A stretch of DNA of 58,924 nt from Planctomycetaceae bacterium (GTDB taxonomy: Bacteria; Planctomycetota; Planctomycetia; Planctomycetales; Planctomycetaceae), in assembly GCA_021732415.1 (NCBI GenBank), contig JAKFVC010000143.1, positions 1-58,924 of the forward strand, read 5' to 3'. Positions 1 to 7,912 of this stretch are shown here, piece by piece. The notes under the pieces were generated by a model. It worked only from the letters and a program-made list of their open reading frames with translations, was not told the DNA's origin and did no database searches. The first letter of the stretch is position 1. The number at the start of each line of letters is the position of its first letter. The translations under genes were made by a program, and so were the position numbers.

Positions 1-1
1 G

Positions 2-1078
2 GGGAATGCCCAACGCGGGGGTTTCGGGGGTGGCTTGTCATCCAAGAACGAGCCCGGTAAATCTTCGCCTGGAAATGCTGCGATGGGGCCCTTCAGTCAC
101 AGTGGAGCAGGTGCCAAAGCCGGCGGTGCTGGAGGAGCAGGCAGTGGTGTCGGTTTCCGACCTGGCGCGGGCGCTGGTACTGCCGGAACGCGCGGTGCCG
201 GTGGTCCAGCGAGCGGCGTCGGCTTCAGGCCGGGAGCAGGTGCCGGAAAGGCCGGTGTGGGTACAGCAGGAGTCGGAGGTCCCGCCAGTGGAGTCGGGTT
301 CCGACCGGGAGCAGGAGCCGGTGCGGCAGGCGTAGGAGGAGCGGGAAGCGGTGTCGGTTACCTTCCCGGAGCTGGTGCCGGTGCGGCCGGAACGCCCGCG
401 ACTCGCGCTGGAACTTACTACAATTCCTCAGCAGCATTGGCCGCGCAGTCGACTGCCGTCCGAGCAGCCACGACGTATCCTTCCTACAATGCAGGACTCT
501 ATGCCGGTTATCCCAATGCCTGGCCGGCGAATAATCTCGCCTACAATTCTGTCTACTATAATCCCGGATATCGGGCCGTCGCGGGTGCGGTGGGACTGCC
601 TGGCACACCCGTGCTCTATGACTACGGCGGTAACGTTGTCGCCCAGTCTGGTACAGTCTATGTGAACGGTGATGCATCCGGAACGTCTCAAGAATACGCG
701 GACCAGGCCAGCCAGCTCGCCAGCAACGGTACCGCCGATCCCGCGGGTGATTCCAAATGGATTCCCCTGGGAGTCTTCGCGGTTGTAGAAGGCGACCAAA
801 CCAGCTCGGACGATACCTTCGAACTGGCCGTCAATGCAGATGGTATTATTCGCGGGAACTACCACAATATCCGCAACGATCAGGTTTTGCCTCTGTCCGG
901 TGCGGTCGACAAGTCCACACAGCGTGCGGCTTGGACGATCGCTGGAGACAAGTTCCCGATCTACGACTCGGGCATCGCCAACCTGACTAAGGATTCAACT
1001 CCCGTCTATGTTCACACGGATGACGGACAATCCCGGCAACTCGCCCTGATTCGCCTCAATCAGCCGGCTCAACAGTAG
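2..1078 (+). CDS. Gly/Ala-rich repeat protein with conserved C-terminal domain (5' partial)
   Basis: The frame is open to the left edge, so the start lies outside the window; an in-frame TTG at 35 is possible but the reading frame continues upstream. The N-terminal part seen here is Gly/Ala-rich, with four imperfect copies of SGVGFRPGAGAG (the last reads SGVGYLPGAGAG) encoded near 144, 212, 286 and 348, about 62-74 nt apart. A Tyr/Asn/Ala-rich stretch follows. The last ~115 residues form a compact region opening WIPLGVFAVV and ending just before the stop. That C-terminal region resembles a domain I recall from many planctomycete exported proteins (memory, not checked). The Gly-rich part suggests a surface or structural protein, but no function can be assigned. 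Confidence 0.8.
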   Translation, partial: GNAQRGGFGGGLSSKNEPGKSSPGNAAMGPFSHSGAGAKAGGAGGAGSGVGFRPGAGAGTAGTRGAGGPASGVGFRPGAGAGKAGVGTAGVGGPASGVGFRPGAGAGAAGVGGAGSGVGYLPGAGAGAAGTPATRAGTYYNSSAALAAQSTAVRAATTYPSYNAGLYAGYPNAWPANNLAYNSVYYNPGYRAVAGAVGLPGTPVLYDYGGNVVAQSGTVYVNGDASGTSQEYADQASQLASNGTADPAGDSKWIPLGVFAVVEGDQTSSDDTFELAVNADGIIRGNYHNIRNDQVLPLSGAVDKSTQRAAWTIAGDKFPIYDSGIANLTKDSTPVYVHTDDGQSRQLALIRLNQPAQQ

Positions 1079-1158
1079 GTTGATGTGGGCCGAGGCCAGT
1101 CCCGAATGTGGCGTCACGCTGAATCCCTGCGGCGAACGACCTTGAAATCGTCGATCCT

Positions 1159-1560
1159 GTGAAAAAGACCCTGCTCATTGTGACGGCGGTGCTCGAAGCG
1201 GCGACCGGTGTCGTGCTGCTGGTATCGCCATCTGTCCCGGTCTCGCTGCTGCTTGGTGTTTCGCCGGAGTCGCCCGACGGAGGGACCGTGGCGCGGATCG
1301 CCGGAGCCGCGCTGATCTCATTTGGGATCGCCTGCTGGCAGGCGCGTCAGCTGCAGCAGAACGACGCTCTGCTCATCGCGATGTTGGCCTATAACATCAA
1401 TGTCGTCGCAGTTCTTACACATGCCCGACTGGCCCTGACTCTCTTCGGCAGCGGATTCTGGCCGGCCGTGGGTTTACACACGACATTGGCAGCGTGGTGC
1501 ATCGCCTGCCTCTGGCCAGTGGCCGACGCTACAAAAGACGTTGGTGGGCGCAGACGCTAG
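1159..1560 (+). CDS. Small multi-pass membrane protein
   Basis: A 133-residue protein from a GTG start, with about four hydrophobic segments (near residues 4-26, 45-58, 72-88 and 100-122) and few charged residues between them, so an inner-membrane protein is likely. I do not recognise the family. Its last codons and stop lie inside a palindromic repeat: the C-terminal VGGRRR and the TAG are encoded by the left half of the GCAGACGCT/AGCGTCTGC element at 1550-1570. The natural C-terminus may therefore have been replaced when the repeat arrived. It stands alone between the Gly-rich gene and a minus-strand operon. Confidence 0.7.
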   Translation: MKKTLLIVTAVLEAATGVVLLVSPSVPVSLLLGVSPESPDGGTVARIAGAALISFGIACWQARQLQQNDALLIAMLAYNINVVAVLTHARLALTLFGSGFWPAVGLHTTLAAWCIACLWPVADATKDVGGRRR

Positions 1561-1570
1561 CAGCGTCTGC
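1550..1570. repeat. Family A palindrome, single copy
   Basis: Stem GCAGACGCT, loop AGC, stem AGCGTCTGC, perfectly paired, followed by CACGG as in other copies. It carries the stop codon of the gene ending at 1560. The variable third stem pair is A-T here. Confidence 0.85.
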
Positions 1571-1575
1571 CACGG

Positions 1576-1617
1576 AGTCCCATTGGTCCTATAGGTCCCA
1601 TGATTTAAATGGGACTT
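1576..1617. repeat. GTCCCAT 9-nt periodic repeat with hairpin
   Basis: AGTCCCATTGGTCCTATAGG followed by TCCCAT, then ATGGGACT, so 9-nt units are iterated and the ends can pair. A similar run occurs at 40052-40100. It sits in the gap between the convergent genes ending at 1560 and 1775; the rest of that gap holds nothing recognisable. Confidence 0.5.
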
Positions 1618-1774
1618 TATGAAAAGCACCGCAATTGATGTGATCAATTCTGATTTTTGGCGGGCGACAACACGACCTTTAAAGCAGCCAATGTCCCGAA
1701 GCTAATGCCGCCGGGCTCGCCTGCTAATTTAGCAGTGCCCGAAGCGACTCCGAGATATCTCAACAGGACTTCTT

Positions 1775-2737
1775 CTAATCGGGCAACCCCACCAGATATA
1801 GATCGTGCTTGCCTTCAATCTCGCTAACTACGACTAATCGTTTCCCATCAGGATGCCACTCGGCATAGTCGTCTCGGCCTTCGTTCTGTGTGATTCGCTG
1901 CAGGTTGGAACCATCGCCGTTCATCACGTAGATCTCGGCATTGCCGTCGCGATGACTCGTGAAGGCGATGCGTTGACCATCGGGTGAGAACCGCGGCCGG
2001 ATGTCTTGCAGTGGATGGTCTGTCAGTCGTCGGACATCCGAACCATCGGGTTGCATGCGATAGATCTCAAAGTTCCCATCGCGGCTCGAGCCAAACACGA
2101 TCGAACGCCCATCGGGTGAGTAGGACGGCCAGTTATTGAGCCCGGTCGATTCGGCCAACGCCTTGCGGTCCTCGCCATTCAGTTGCGATGAGTAAATCTG
2201 CTGGGTGCCGCGCTCGGCGTAGGAGAAGATCAGCCGAGAGTGGTCCGGCGACAGCGCCGGGCTGCGGTAACCGCAGAATCCGCCCCCAGGGAGGATCTCG
2301 TTTAGGACGGCCCCTTGTCGGTCGCAGACAGTCATCCCGATACTCAGGACGCCGCGCAGTTTACAGAAGACATAACGCTCACCATCCGCTGACCAGGCCG
2401 GCTCGAATTCGGCGGAGGTCGATTTGGCGTGGAGCAGCTCATTGGTGCCATCGGCCAGGACGAGTCGGCGCAGTTGAAACAATGCCGCGTCCGTGAATTC
2501 TGCGTACACTAACTCCTTGCCTCCGTCTCGGAAGACGGGGCTCGACTTCTGCCGGCCGTCGCGCGTCAGTTGCTGGGGTTCCGCAGCGGTTGCCGTCGTG
2601 GCACCCAACATAAGGCAACACAAGGCAAGCGCAATGCTCGCCCCGTGGCCGACGCTGCCAGCGTTGGCGTCAGTTGCAAAAGCGCCGACGCTAACGCTGG
2701 CAGCGTCGGCCACGGGGGCATATTTAGAGGAGCGCAT
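1775..2737 (-). CDS. Exported TolB/PD40-type beta-propeller protein
   Basis: The C-terminal ~270 residues hold repeated blades with the motif pattern of WD40-like/PD40 repeats (YSPDGRSIVFGSSRDGNFEI, FSPDGQRIAFTSHRDGNAEI, WHPDGKRLVVVSE), as in the TolB propeller. A hydrophobic signal-like stretch (IALALCCLMLGATTATAA) precedes the first blade. The ATG at 2737 has a good GGAAGG ribosome site and overlaps the end of the upstream DUF1501 gene by 14 nt. That start makes about 26 N-terminal residues (VADAASVSV... to VGHG) the translation of a family A repeat pair. An ATG at 2611 would avoid the repeat but has no ribosome site and leaves a very short signal peptide. It is the third gene of a gntR-DUF1501-propeller operon. 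Role: probably periplasmic binding or scaffold, otherwise unknown. Confidence 0.8.
   Translation of the reverse strand: MRSSKYAPVADAASVSVGAFATDANAGSVGHGASIALALCCLMLGATTATAAEPQQLTRDGRQKSSPVFRDGGKELVYAEFTDAALFQLRRLVLADGTNELLHAKSTSAEFEPAWSADGERYVFCKLRGVLSIGMTVCDRQGAVLNEILPGGGFCGYRSPALSPDHSRLIFSYAERGTQQIYSSQLNGEDRKALAESTGLNNWPSYSPDGRSIVFGSSRDGNFEIYRMQPDGSDVRRLTDHPLQDIRPRFSPDGQRIAFTSHRDGNAEIYVMNGDGSNLQRITQNEGRDDYAEWHPDGKRLVVVSEIEGKHDLYLVGLPD
2641..2718. repeat. Family A inverted pair, inside coding sequence
   Basis: The left arm at 2641-2665 (CCCCGTGGCCGACGCT and on) is a perfect 25-bp inverted match to 2693-2717. Each arm contains its own GCCGACGCT/AGCGTCGGC-like hairpin. The element begins just after the stop of the DUF1501 gene and is in frame with the propeller gene. 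Confidence 0.9.
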
Positions 2738-4055
2738 CGATAACCTTCCCATTGGCAAGCACGTTCATCTCCGCGCGGGCCTGAGTATCGATACCAGCCA
2801 GGTGTGCGATGGTCGTCCCGACCATCAGTGGCGACACCACGTCTCCCAGCGGAGATTCCCCCAGCTTGTCGCTGGTCCCGATGACTCGGCCCGGTTGCAC
2901 GCCGCCGCCGGCCCAGATCGAGAAGTAGCAGGGAGGCCAATGGTCACGAGACGCATTCGGGGTGATCCTGGGAGTCCGCCCGAATTCGCCCATCATCACG
3001 ACCAGGGTGTCATCGATCAGACCGCGGTCATAAAGGTCGTCCAGTAACGCCGAGAATGCTCGATCGAGCGTCGGACAATGCTGGTCTTGAAGCAACTCGA
3101 AATTATAGACGTGGGTATCCCAACCGAGTTCAAATCCGGGATTGATGGCCTCGGGATGCCGGCTGTAGTTCAACTGCACGTAGGGCACGCCGGCCTCGAC
3201 CAGACGCCGTGCAAGCAGACTGCTTTGCCCGAATGTCGTGTAGCCGTAGCGGGCACGCGTCTCGGGAGTCTCACGCGTCATATCAAAGGCTTGTCGTGCC
3301 GCTGGATTCAGCAACAGGTCGTAGCCCGACTGCATATTACGAGTCCACGCCAGTTGCTGGTGCTGGTCGGCCCGACGGGCGGCCGTGTCGAGTAGCGCCA
3401 ACAATTGGCGGCGATCTTGAACGCGTAACGGATTGAGTTGATCCAGAAGTTGGAGGGCCGAAAGTTTAACTTCCCCGCCTGCCGAACATCCCACGAGGAA
3501 CGGGTCATGAGCCTGCGACAGAGTGCCTCCGCCATACCCTTCAATGCGACGACTCGCATCGGCCAGCATGCCGCTGGTTATCGAAAAGAACGGCGGCAGG
3601 GTCCCTTGATTGCCGCGGGCCTTTGCCACAATCGACCCGAAGTTCGGCTGCACGGGCGTGGGCACTTCCGCGAACCCCGTCAAGGCGACCGTGCCTCCGT
3701 CTGGATGTCCGGGTGCGGTCGTCGCATGGGTGCGGATCAACGAGTATCGGTGACTGCGGCTGGCAATCCTCGGCAACATTTCTGTGAAGTGGACTCCCGG
3801 GGTGCGTGTCGGGATCACTCCAAACGGACCGCGATATTCCACTGGTGCATTCGGTTTCGGGTCGCACGTGTCGAGATGACTCGGAGCTCCCCACAGGAAA
3901 ACAAATATCACCGACTTGGCGCGCGAGCCTTGCGACGCCTGGGCGAGACCACCAGTCAGCCCCAATCCCAACGGAACCGAAGCCCCCAGTTTCAAGAACG
4001 AACGACGACTGACGCCATCGCACGTTCTCGCTTGAAACGATCCGATGTCGAGCAT
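2724..4055 (-). CDS. DUF1501 family protein, Tat-exported
   Basis: A 443-residue protein with a twin-arginine signal (SRRSFLKLG at residues 16-24) and the body typical of DUF1501 proteins, an alkaline-phosphatase/sulfatase-fold family abundant in planctomycetes: FVFLWGAPSHLDTCDPKP early, PYVQLNYSRHPE in the middle, and VVMMGEFGRTPRI near the C-terminus. Its substrate is unknown; such genes commonly sit beside cytochrome-domain (DUF1549/DUF1553) proteins, which are absent here. Its ATG follows the TAA of gntR with no intervening base, and a GAGGAC ribosome site lies within gntR, so translation is probably coupled. A paralogue lies at 40104-41489. Confidence 0.92.
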   Translation of the reverse strand: MLDIGSFQARTCDGVSRRSFLKLGASVPLGLGLTGGLAQASQGSRAKSVIFVFLWGAPSHLDTCDPKPNAPVEYRGPFGVIPTRTPGVHFTEMLPRIASRSHRYSLIRTHATTAPGHPDGGTVALTGFAEVPTPVQPNFGSIVAKARGNQGTLPPFFSITSGMLADASRRIEGYGGGTLSQAHDPFLVGCSAGGEVKLSALQLLDQLNPLRVQDRRQLLALLDTAARRADQHQQLAWTRNMQSGYDLLLNPAARQAFDMTRETPETRARYGYTTFGQSSLLARRLVEAGVPYVQLNYSRHPEAINPGFELGWDTHVYNFELLQDQHCPTLDRAFSALLDDLYDRGLIDDTLVVMMGEFGRTPRITPNASRDHWPPCYFSIWAGGGVQPGRVIGTSDKLGESPLGDVVSPLMVGTTIAHLAGIDTQARAEMNVLANGKVIDALL

Positions 4056-4742
4056 TTACGATGTCCTCCCCACCAAGGGCAAGTCTTCTAAAACACACTG
4101 CAAGGCCGACGCGATATGGTCTGACATCTCCGTTTCCGCCCGCTGAGGATCACGCTCTTCGAGGGCCTTCAATATGCGAAGATGCTCCGCATGCCCCTGG
4201 GCCAGCCGCTGCGGACTGCGGGCCACTCGCGAACGGACAAACCGGACCAAGTTGTTGTACCGCTGAATCTCCCGCAGCAGCTTGCCATTCCCGCAGGACT
4301 CGGCCACCAGACGGTGCAGTTCTTCGTCGAACTTCCGCTCGCCGTTCCCCCACTGGTCATCGGTATGAGGAGTCGCCTTTGTCGCGAGCAACCGCAAGTC
4401 CCGCAGTTGACGTTCATCAATGAGAGTGGCCGCGAACCGCGCCGCCGAAGCCTCCAGAATCTGCCGCACCTGGTAGGTCTCGATGACATCGCTCCGCGAC
4501 ATCTCCACGACGGTCGCCTGCCGATTCCGCTGATTGACCACCAGCCCCTCAGCGGCCAGTCGTCGCAGAGCCTCGCGCACCGGAGTCCGGCTGACCTGAA
4601 ACTGAGTGGCCAGGCTCACCTCATTGAGCTCTTCCCCACCCTGGAACTGTCCCGAGACGAGTGCCTCGACAATCCGCTGGTGGACCAGATCCCCCAAAGA
4701 AACATTGGGAGCGAGGCTCTTGAATTCAATAGTCTTCGACAT
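4056..4742 (-). CDS. GntR/FCD-family transcriptional regulator
   Basis: A 228-residue protein with an N-terminal winged helix (LATQFQVSRTPVREALRRL, about residues 44-62) and a C-terminal FCD ligand-binding domain. Asp139 and His143 (FDEELH), His187 and His209 match the Asp/three-His metal site known in FCD domains. I start at the ATG at 4742 (MSKTIEF; GGAAG upstream), not at the in-frame extension to 4829, because that extension would bury a perfect palindrome (4793-4806) that looks like its operator. It heads an operon with the DUF1501 and propeller genes and is divergent from the CoA-binding gene. FCD regulators usually respond to small carboxylates; the effector here is unknown. Confidence 0.93.
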   Translation of the reverse strand: MSKTIEFKSLAPNVSLGDLVHQRIVEALVSGQFQGGEELNEVSLATQFQVSRTPVREALRRLAAEGLVVNQRNRQATVVEMSRSDVIETYQVRQILEASAARFAATLIDERQLRDLRLLATKATPHTDDQWGNGERKFDEELHRLVAESCGNGKLLREIQRYNNLVRFVRSRVARSPQRLAQGHAEHLRILKALEERDPQRAETEMSDHIASALQCVLEDLPLVGRTS

Positions 4743-4792
4743 AAGCGGTGCTTCCAACAACTCCCATAAACCGACCAACGCGCCGGTCTGGA

Positions 4793-4806
4793 TACTGTAT
4801 ACAGTA
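4793..4806. promoter_or_regulatory. Palindromic candidate operator of the GntR regulator
   Basis: A perfect 14-bp palindrome TACTGTATACAGTA lies 51 bp upstream of the regulator's ATG, in the gap shared with the divergent gene at 4904. FadR/FCD-type regulators are known to bind short palindromes centred on GTATAC. Autoregulation and control of the operon is the simplest reading. Confidence 0.7.
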
Positions 4807-4864
4807 CGAGACACCCGCTGCTCCGGCAAGAGAAAACGGACTCACCCGCGAAATTTGTTCCTCG

Positions 4865-4870
4865 TATAAT
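4865..4870 (+). promoter_or_regulatory. Possible -10 box for the CoA-binding gene
   Basis: A perfect TATAAT lies 34 bp before the ATG at 4904, but no good -35 box is seen 16-18 bp upstream, so the call is tentative. Confidence 0.35.
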
Positions 4871-4903
4871 TCGATCGACAGTATCACTACCGGGGGAGAT
4901 CTC

Positions 4904-5305
4904 ATGACCGAACACCAGCAGATTCAGGCCTTTCTGGAGGGGACTCCTCACGCGGTTGTCGGGGCCTCGCGCGATCGAGCCAAATACGGGAACAAGGTCC
5001 TGCGAGTCTTCCTGCAGAACCACCGGTCCGTATTCCCCGTGAACCCCAATGCCACTGAAGTCGAAGGCCTCCCCGCATACCCGGATCTAGCTTCTCTCCC
5101 TCAGCCGGTTCACGGGGTGAGCATTATCACTCCCCCTTCCGTCACTGAGTCCATCATCGAACAGGCCGGGCAGCTTGGGATCAAGCACGTCTGGTTGCAG
5201 CCCGGAGCCGAAAGCGACCAGGCCGTCAGCCGAGCGGCCCACTGGGGTATTAACCTCATCTCCGGCGGACCATGCATTCTGGTCGCCCTGCGTTATCATG
5301 AATGA
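4904..5305 (+). CDS. CoA-binding domain protein (YccU type)
   Basis: A 133-residue single-domain Rossmann protein. VVGASRDRAKYGNKVLR near the N-terminus, FPVNPN, and GVSIITPP followed by KHVWLQPGAES are hallmarks of the CoA_binding_2/YccU family. The ATG at 4904 follows a strong GGGGGAGA ribosome site; the frame is open upstream to 4748 but would run through the regulator's promoter. The protein is cytoplasmic and the family's biochemical role is poorly defined. It is transcribed divergently from gntR with the palindrome in between, so co-regulation is possible. Confidence 0.9.
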   Translation: MTEHQQIQAFLEGTPHAVVGASRDRAKYGNKVLRVFLQNHRSVFPVNPNATEVEGLPAYPDLASLPQPVHGVSIITPPSVTESIIEQAGQLGIKHVWLQPGAESDQAVSRAAHWGINLISGGPCILVALRYHE

Positions 5306-5391
5306 TCGTCCGTGGCCTGCCTGCGCTTGACGACCTCCAGCTCTCGAAATTACTCTCCAGCTCACAACGATCGCCAACACCTGAAACTTTT

Positions 5392-5419
5392 CTATATTTC
5401 CATTCTTGTGGAAATATAG
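5392..5419. promoter_or_regulatory. AT-rich inverted repeat upstream of the phosphatase-like gene
   Basis: CTATATTTCC at 5392-5401 and GGAAATATAG at 5410-5419 form a perfect 10-bp inverted repeat around an 8-nt spacer. No T-tract follows on either strand, so an operator fits better than a terminator. It lies about 100 bp before the gene at 5520. Confidence 0.5.
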
Positions 5420-5519
5420 TGACCATTTAGGGGCTTATTCCGCAGTGTCGCCACTATTTCAAACCGGAATCGCCTCGCTGTGACTTTCGAACCGATCCCT
5501 CGTTTTGTCAGGAATGAAC

Positions 5520-6242
5520 ATGTCTGTGCTTGTAAGATCACTCGTCTTGCTCGTGGTCTTGACTGCGGCTGTACTGGCTGGCGAACCGAGCGCTGGGAAA
5601 GTCGAGATTTATCCGGAAGTACGAACTTACCTGCAGACGCGCGCGGGCGAATTCGACCAAATCTCGAATGAGCACAAAGTCCAGCTCAAAGCGGTCGCTC
5701 TCTATATCAAGGGCAGGGCAAAAGCCAATCAACCTGTCCGAGTGACGTTCATCTGCACGCACAATTCGCGCCGCAGTCATCTGTCGCAGGTCTGGTCCGC
5801 GACGGCGGCCAGTTACTATGGTGTCAACAATGTTGAGACCTTTTCAGGCGGAACCGAAGCGACGGCATTCAACCCTCGAGCCATCGAGGCCATCAAGCGT
5901 GCGGGACTGAAAGTCGAAAAGGCCGCCGACAAAAATGCGGAGGCCAAAGGGAATCCGCGCTACGCGGTACGATTCCAGGACACCCAGCAGCCATTGATCT
6001 GTTTCTCAAAGGTCTACAACGAGGCACCCAATCCGAAAGCAAACTTCTGCGCGGTGCTGACATGCTCCAAAGCTGACCAGGAATGCCCGCTCGTCAACGG
6101 GAGTTCATTGCGCGTTGCAATCCCGTTTGATGATCCGAAAGTGGCAGACAACACCCCGGAAGAGGCCGCTAAATACGACGAACGCTGCGCGCAAGTCTGC
6201 CGGGAAATGTTGTATCTCTTCTCGCAAGTCGTGAAAGAGTAA
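5520..6242 (+). CDS. Exported low-molecular-weight phosphatase / arsenate-reductase-like protein
   Basis: A 240-residue protein with an N-terminal signal peptide (SLVLLVVLTAAVLA, residues 7-20). It carries the LMW-PTP P-loop CTHNSRRS: nucleophile Cys79, Arg85, Ser86. A DDP motif (IPFDDPKV) near the C-terminus is a candidate for the general-acid aspartate. The fold is shared by LMW tyrosine phosphatases and ArsC arsenate reductases, both normally cytoplasmic; an export signal is unusual. Four or five other Cys (TFICT, LICFS, FCAVLTC, ECPL, RCAQVC) could serve as redox partners. I chose ATG 5520 because AGGA sits six bases upstream; ATG 5514 is the alternative. No ars genes adjoin it. Confidence 0.8.
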   Translation: MSVLVRSLVLLVVLTAAVLAGEPSAGKVEIYPEVRTYLQTRAGEFDQISNEHKVQLKAVALYIKGRAKANQPVRVTFICTHNSRRSHLSQVWSATAASYYGVNNVETFSGGTEATAFNPRAIEAIKRAGLKVEKAADKNAEAKGNPRYAVRFQDTQQPLICFSKVYNEAPNPKANFCAVLTCSKADQECPLVNGSSLRVAIPFDDPKVADNTPEEAAKYDERCAQVCREMLYLFSQVVKE

Positions 6243-6286
6243 ACGACCTCTAATCCACTTCAAAAGGAACGGGGATCGAACTCGTC

Positions 6287-6354
6287 GTAGCCGCATCTCG
6301 CCAGAGTGCGGGCCTCGCCAGTCACTCACCCGCGTTCTGGCGAAACGCGGCTAC
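6287..6354. repeat. Inverted pair, GTAGCCGC family
   Basis: GTAGCCGCATCTCGCCAGAG on the left is answered by TTCTGGCGAAACGCGGCTAC on the right, ending at 6354. It lies between the convergent genes ending at 6242 and 6374 and may serve both as terminator. Confidence 0.7.
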
Positions 6355-6373
6355 AACAGCGACTACGGGTCGC

Positions 6374-7744
6374 CTAATAAACCACGCCGCCCTCGTATTT
6401 AGGCGGTGGCTCATAGTCCCAGTAGTAGCGCGACAACCACGCCAGCCAGCCAAACGCCGCCAGCGCGACGATGAAGGCCACGGGGTCCAGACGCTGCTTC
6501 AAGAGGGTGTCGTAGAGGCCGTGCAGGACCATGGCGATCAGGATGTAGGTCATCCCGCCATACAGGAAGGTCAGCCACTCGTTGTCGCCGTCGATGTAGT
6601 CCTGGTTGCCGAACATCAGGAGGGCGACTCCGCCAGACAAGATCGCGTGGAACGCCACGCACGAGACGAACCGGACGACGTAAACTGTCGCGGGTTCGAT
6701 GCCGTTGTAGTAGCTGCTGGCGTACATGATGCCTTCGGAGATGCCGAAGCCGGCACCGCTCGCGAAGCCCAGCAGGCAGGTACCACGCCAGTCGGAACTG
6801 CGGGTGTTGCGCAGGTAGTAGAAGACGGGGATCGCTTTGCAAACCTCTTCACAGAGGCCGACGCCGCAGGTGAAGCCTACAAAACTCCACAGAAAACCGC
6901 TGTTGGGGTCAAGGGCCGCGCGGTAGGAGTAGCCAATGAACTTGATCGCGAGCATGATCAAGGCGAACACGCCGCCACCCAGCACACGAATATGCAGGGA
7001 AATCTCGGCCAGGACCTGGAATGTCAGCAGCATGAAGATGCCGACTGTTCCCGTTAATACGCCGGTCAGAAACAGTCCCGGGGCGGTGACCGTCGTCCGA
7101 TGCCGCATGGCGTTCATCAGGGCGAGAAAACCGGCGGCGGCGAAGAAGGCGTAGGCCCAGTGAAACAACGATTTGCGACTGAGATGGGCGCCGTCGAGGC
7201 TCAGGTCTTTGTTCATCGACAGGAAGTCCTGAGCGCCGTATTCTTCCAGTTCTTCTCGTAGCTCCTCGTTGTTTTCGACCATCTTCTGGACACGTTCGGC
7301 GATCGGTCTCTGCGGCAGCACTGAGATCACACCCAACGGCAAGATGCACACCAGGAAGACCCAGACCAGAATGTCGCCTCGGCCGCCCGGTGAGACGGGG
7401 GCGGACTCGGTCTTGCGCAGGAGCGACTTCTTTTTCTTTTTGCGTGCGGGAGGCAGTTTCAGGAGTGCTTCGTCGTCGGGCTCGAGGAATTCCAGTTCAT
7501 CTTCAACCTCGGCTGGGGCTTTCGCTGCGGCTTTGGTGGGGATGGGTTTTCGCTTTTGGACCGGGGCTGGCGCGAGCTCGGGTTCGAATTCCAGATCGTC
7601 GACTTCTTCCCCGGCAGCCTTTGGCGCCAGCTTGGGGATGGAGATGCCCATCTTGCACTTGGGGCAGCGCGCGAGGGTGCCGGCATATTGCTCTTTCACC
7701 TTGAGCTGGGCACCACAGGTTCGGCATTCCACAGGGATCGGCAC
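6374..7744 (-). CDS. PrsW-family intramembrane metalloprotease with N-terminal zinc ribbon
   Basis: A 456-residue protein from a GTG start. Residues 1-35 are a zinc ribbon with Cys7, Cys10, Cys27 and Cys30 (MJ0042/zinc-finger type). A charged linker (residues 40-118) is followed by about eight hydrophobic segments. The PrsW signature is clear: EExxK at 299-303 (CEEVCKA), Glu337 in GISEGI, and His366 in FHAIL, the expected metal-site residues of this CPBP-related family. In Bacillus PrsW cleaves the anti-sigma factor RsiW; here no substrate is adjacent. The next gene upstream on the same strand also opens with a zinc ribbon. Confidence 0.9.
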   Translation of the reverse strand: MPIPVECRTCGAQLKVKEQYAGTLARCPKCKMGISIPKLAPKAAGEEVDDLEFEPELAPAPVQKRKPIPTKAAAKAPAEVEDELEFLEPDDEALLKLPPARKKKKKSLLRKTESAPVSPGGRGDILVWVFLVCILPLGVISVLPQRPIAERVQKMVENNEELREELEEYGAQDFLSMNKDLSLDGAHLSRKSLFHWAYAFFAAAGFLALMNAMRHRTTVTAPGLFLTGVLTGTVGIFMLLTFQVLAEISLHIRVLGGGVFALIMLAIKFIGYSYRAALDPNSGFLWSFVGFTCGVGLCEEVCKAIPVFYYLRNTRSSDWRGTCLLGFASGAGFGISEGIMYASSYYNGIEPATVYVVRFVSCVAFHAILSGGVALLMFGNQDYIDGDNEWLTFLYGGMTYILIAMVLHGLYDTLLKQRLDPVAFIVALAAFGWLAWLSRYYWDYEPPPKYEGGVVY

Positions 7745-7806
7745 GACAGACTCCGGGTCGAGACACCAACGTCACAAGAGAAATTCTCCCGGCGAGCCTT
7801 TTGTTG

Positions 7807-7883
7807 TGAGCGGACTGGCGCTAGGCACCGGTTCTTTCAACGGTATCGATACGAAGAACCGGTGGCTAGCGCCAGTCCGCTCA
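7807..7883. repeat. Inverted pair, TGAGCGGACTGGCGCTAG family
   Basis: The 30-bp arms at 7807-7836 and 7854-7883 differ at one position. The pair forms a long hairpin between two co-directional minus-strand genes. Confidence 0.85.
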
Positions 7884-7912
7884 TAGAAGATTCGCCTGGT
7901 CTTTTCGCGCAA

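Noticed and set aside
6-335. 109-codon plus-strand frame at the left edge
   Set aside because: Overlaps the Gly-rich gene in another frame with no protein-like features; a shadow in GC-rich DNA.
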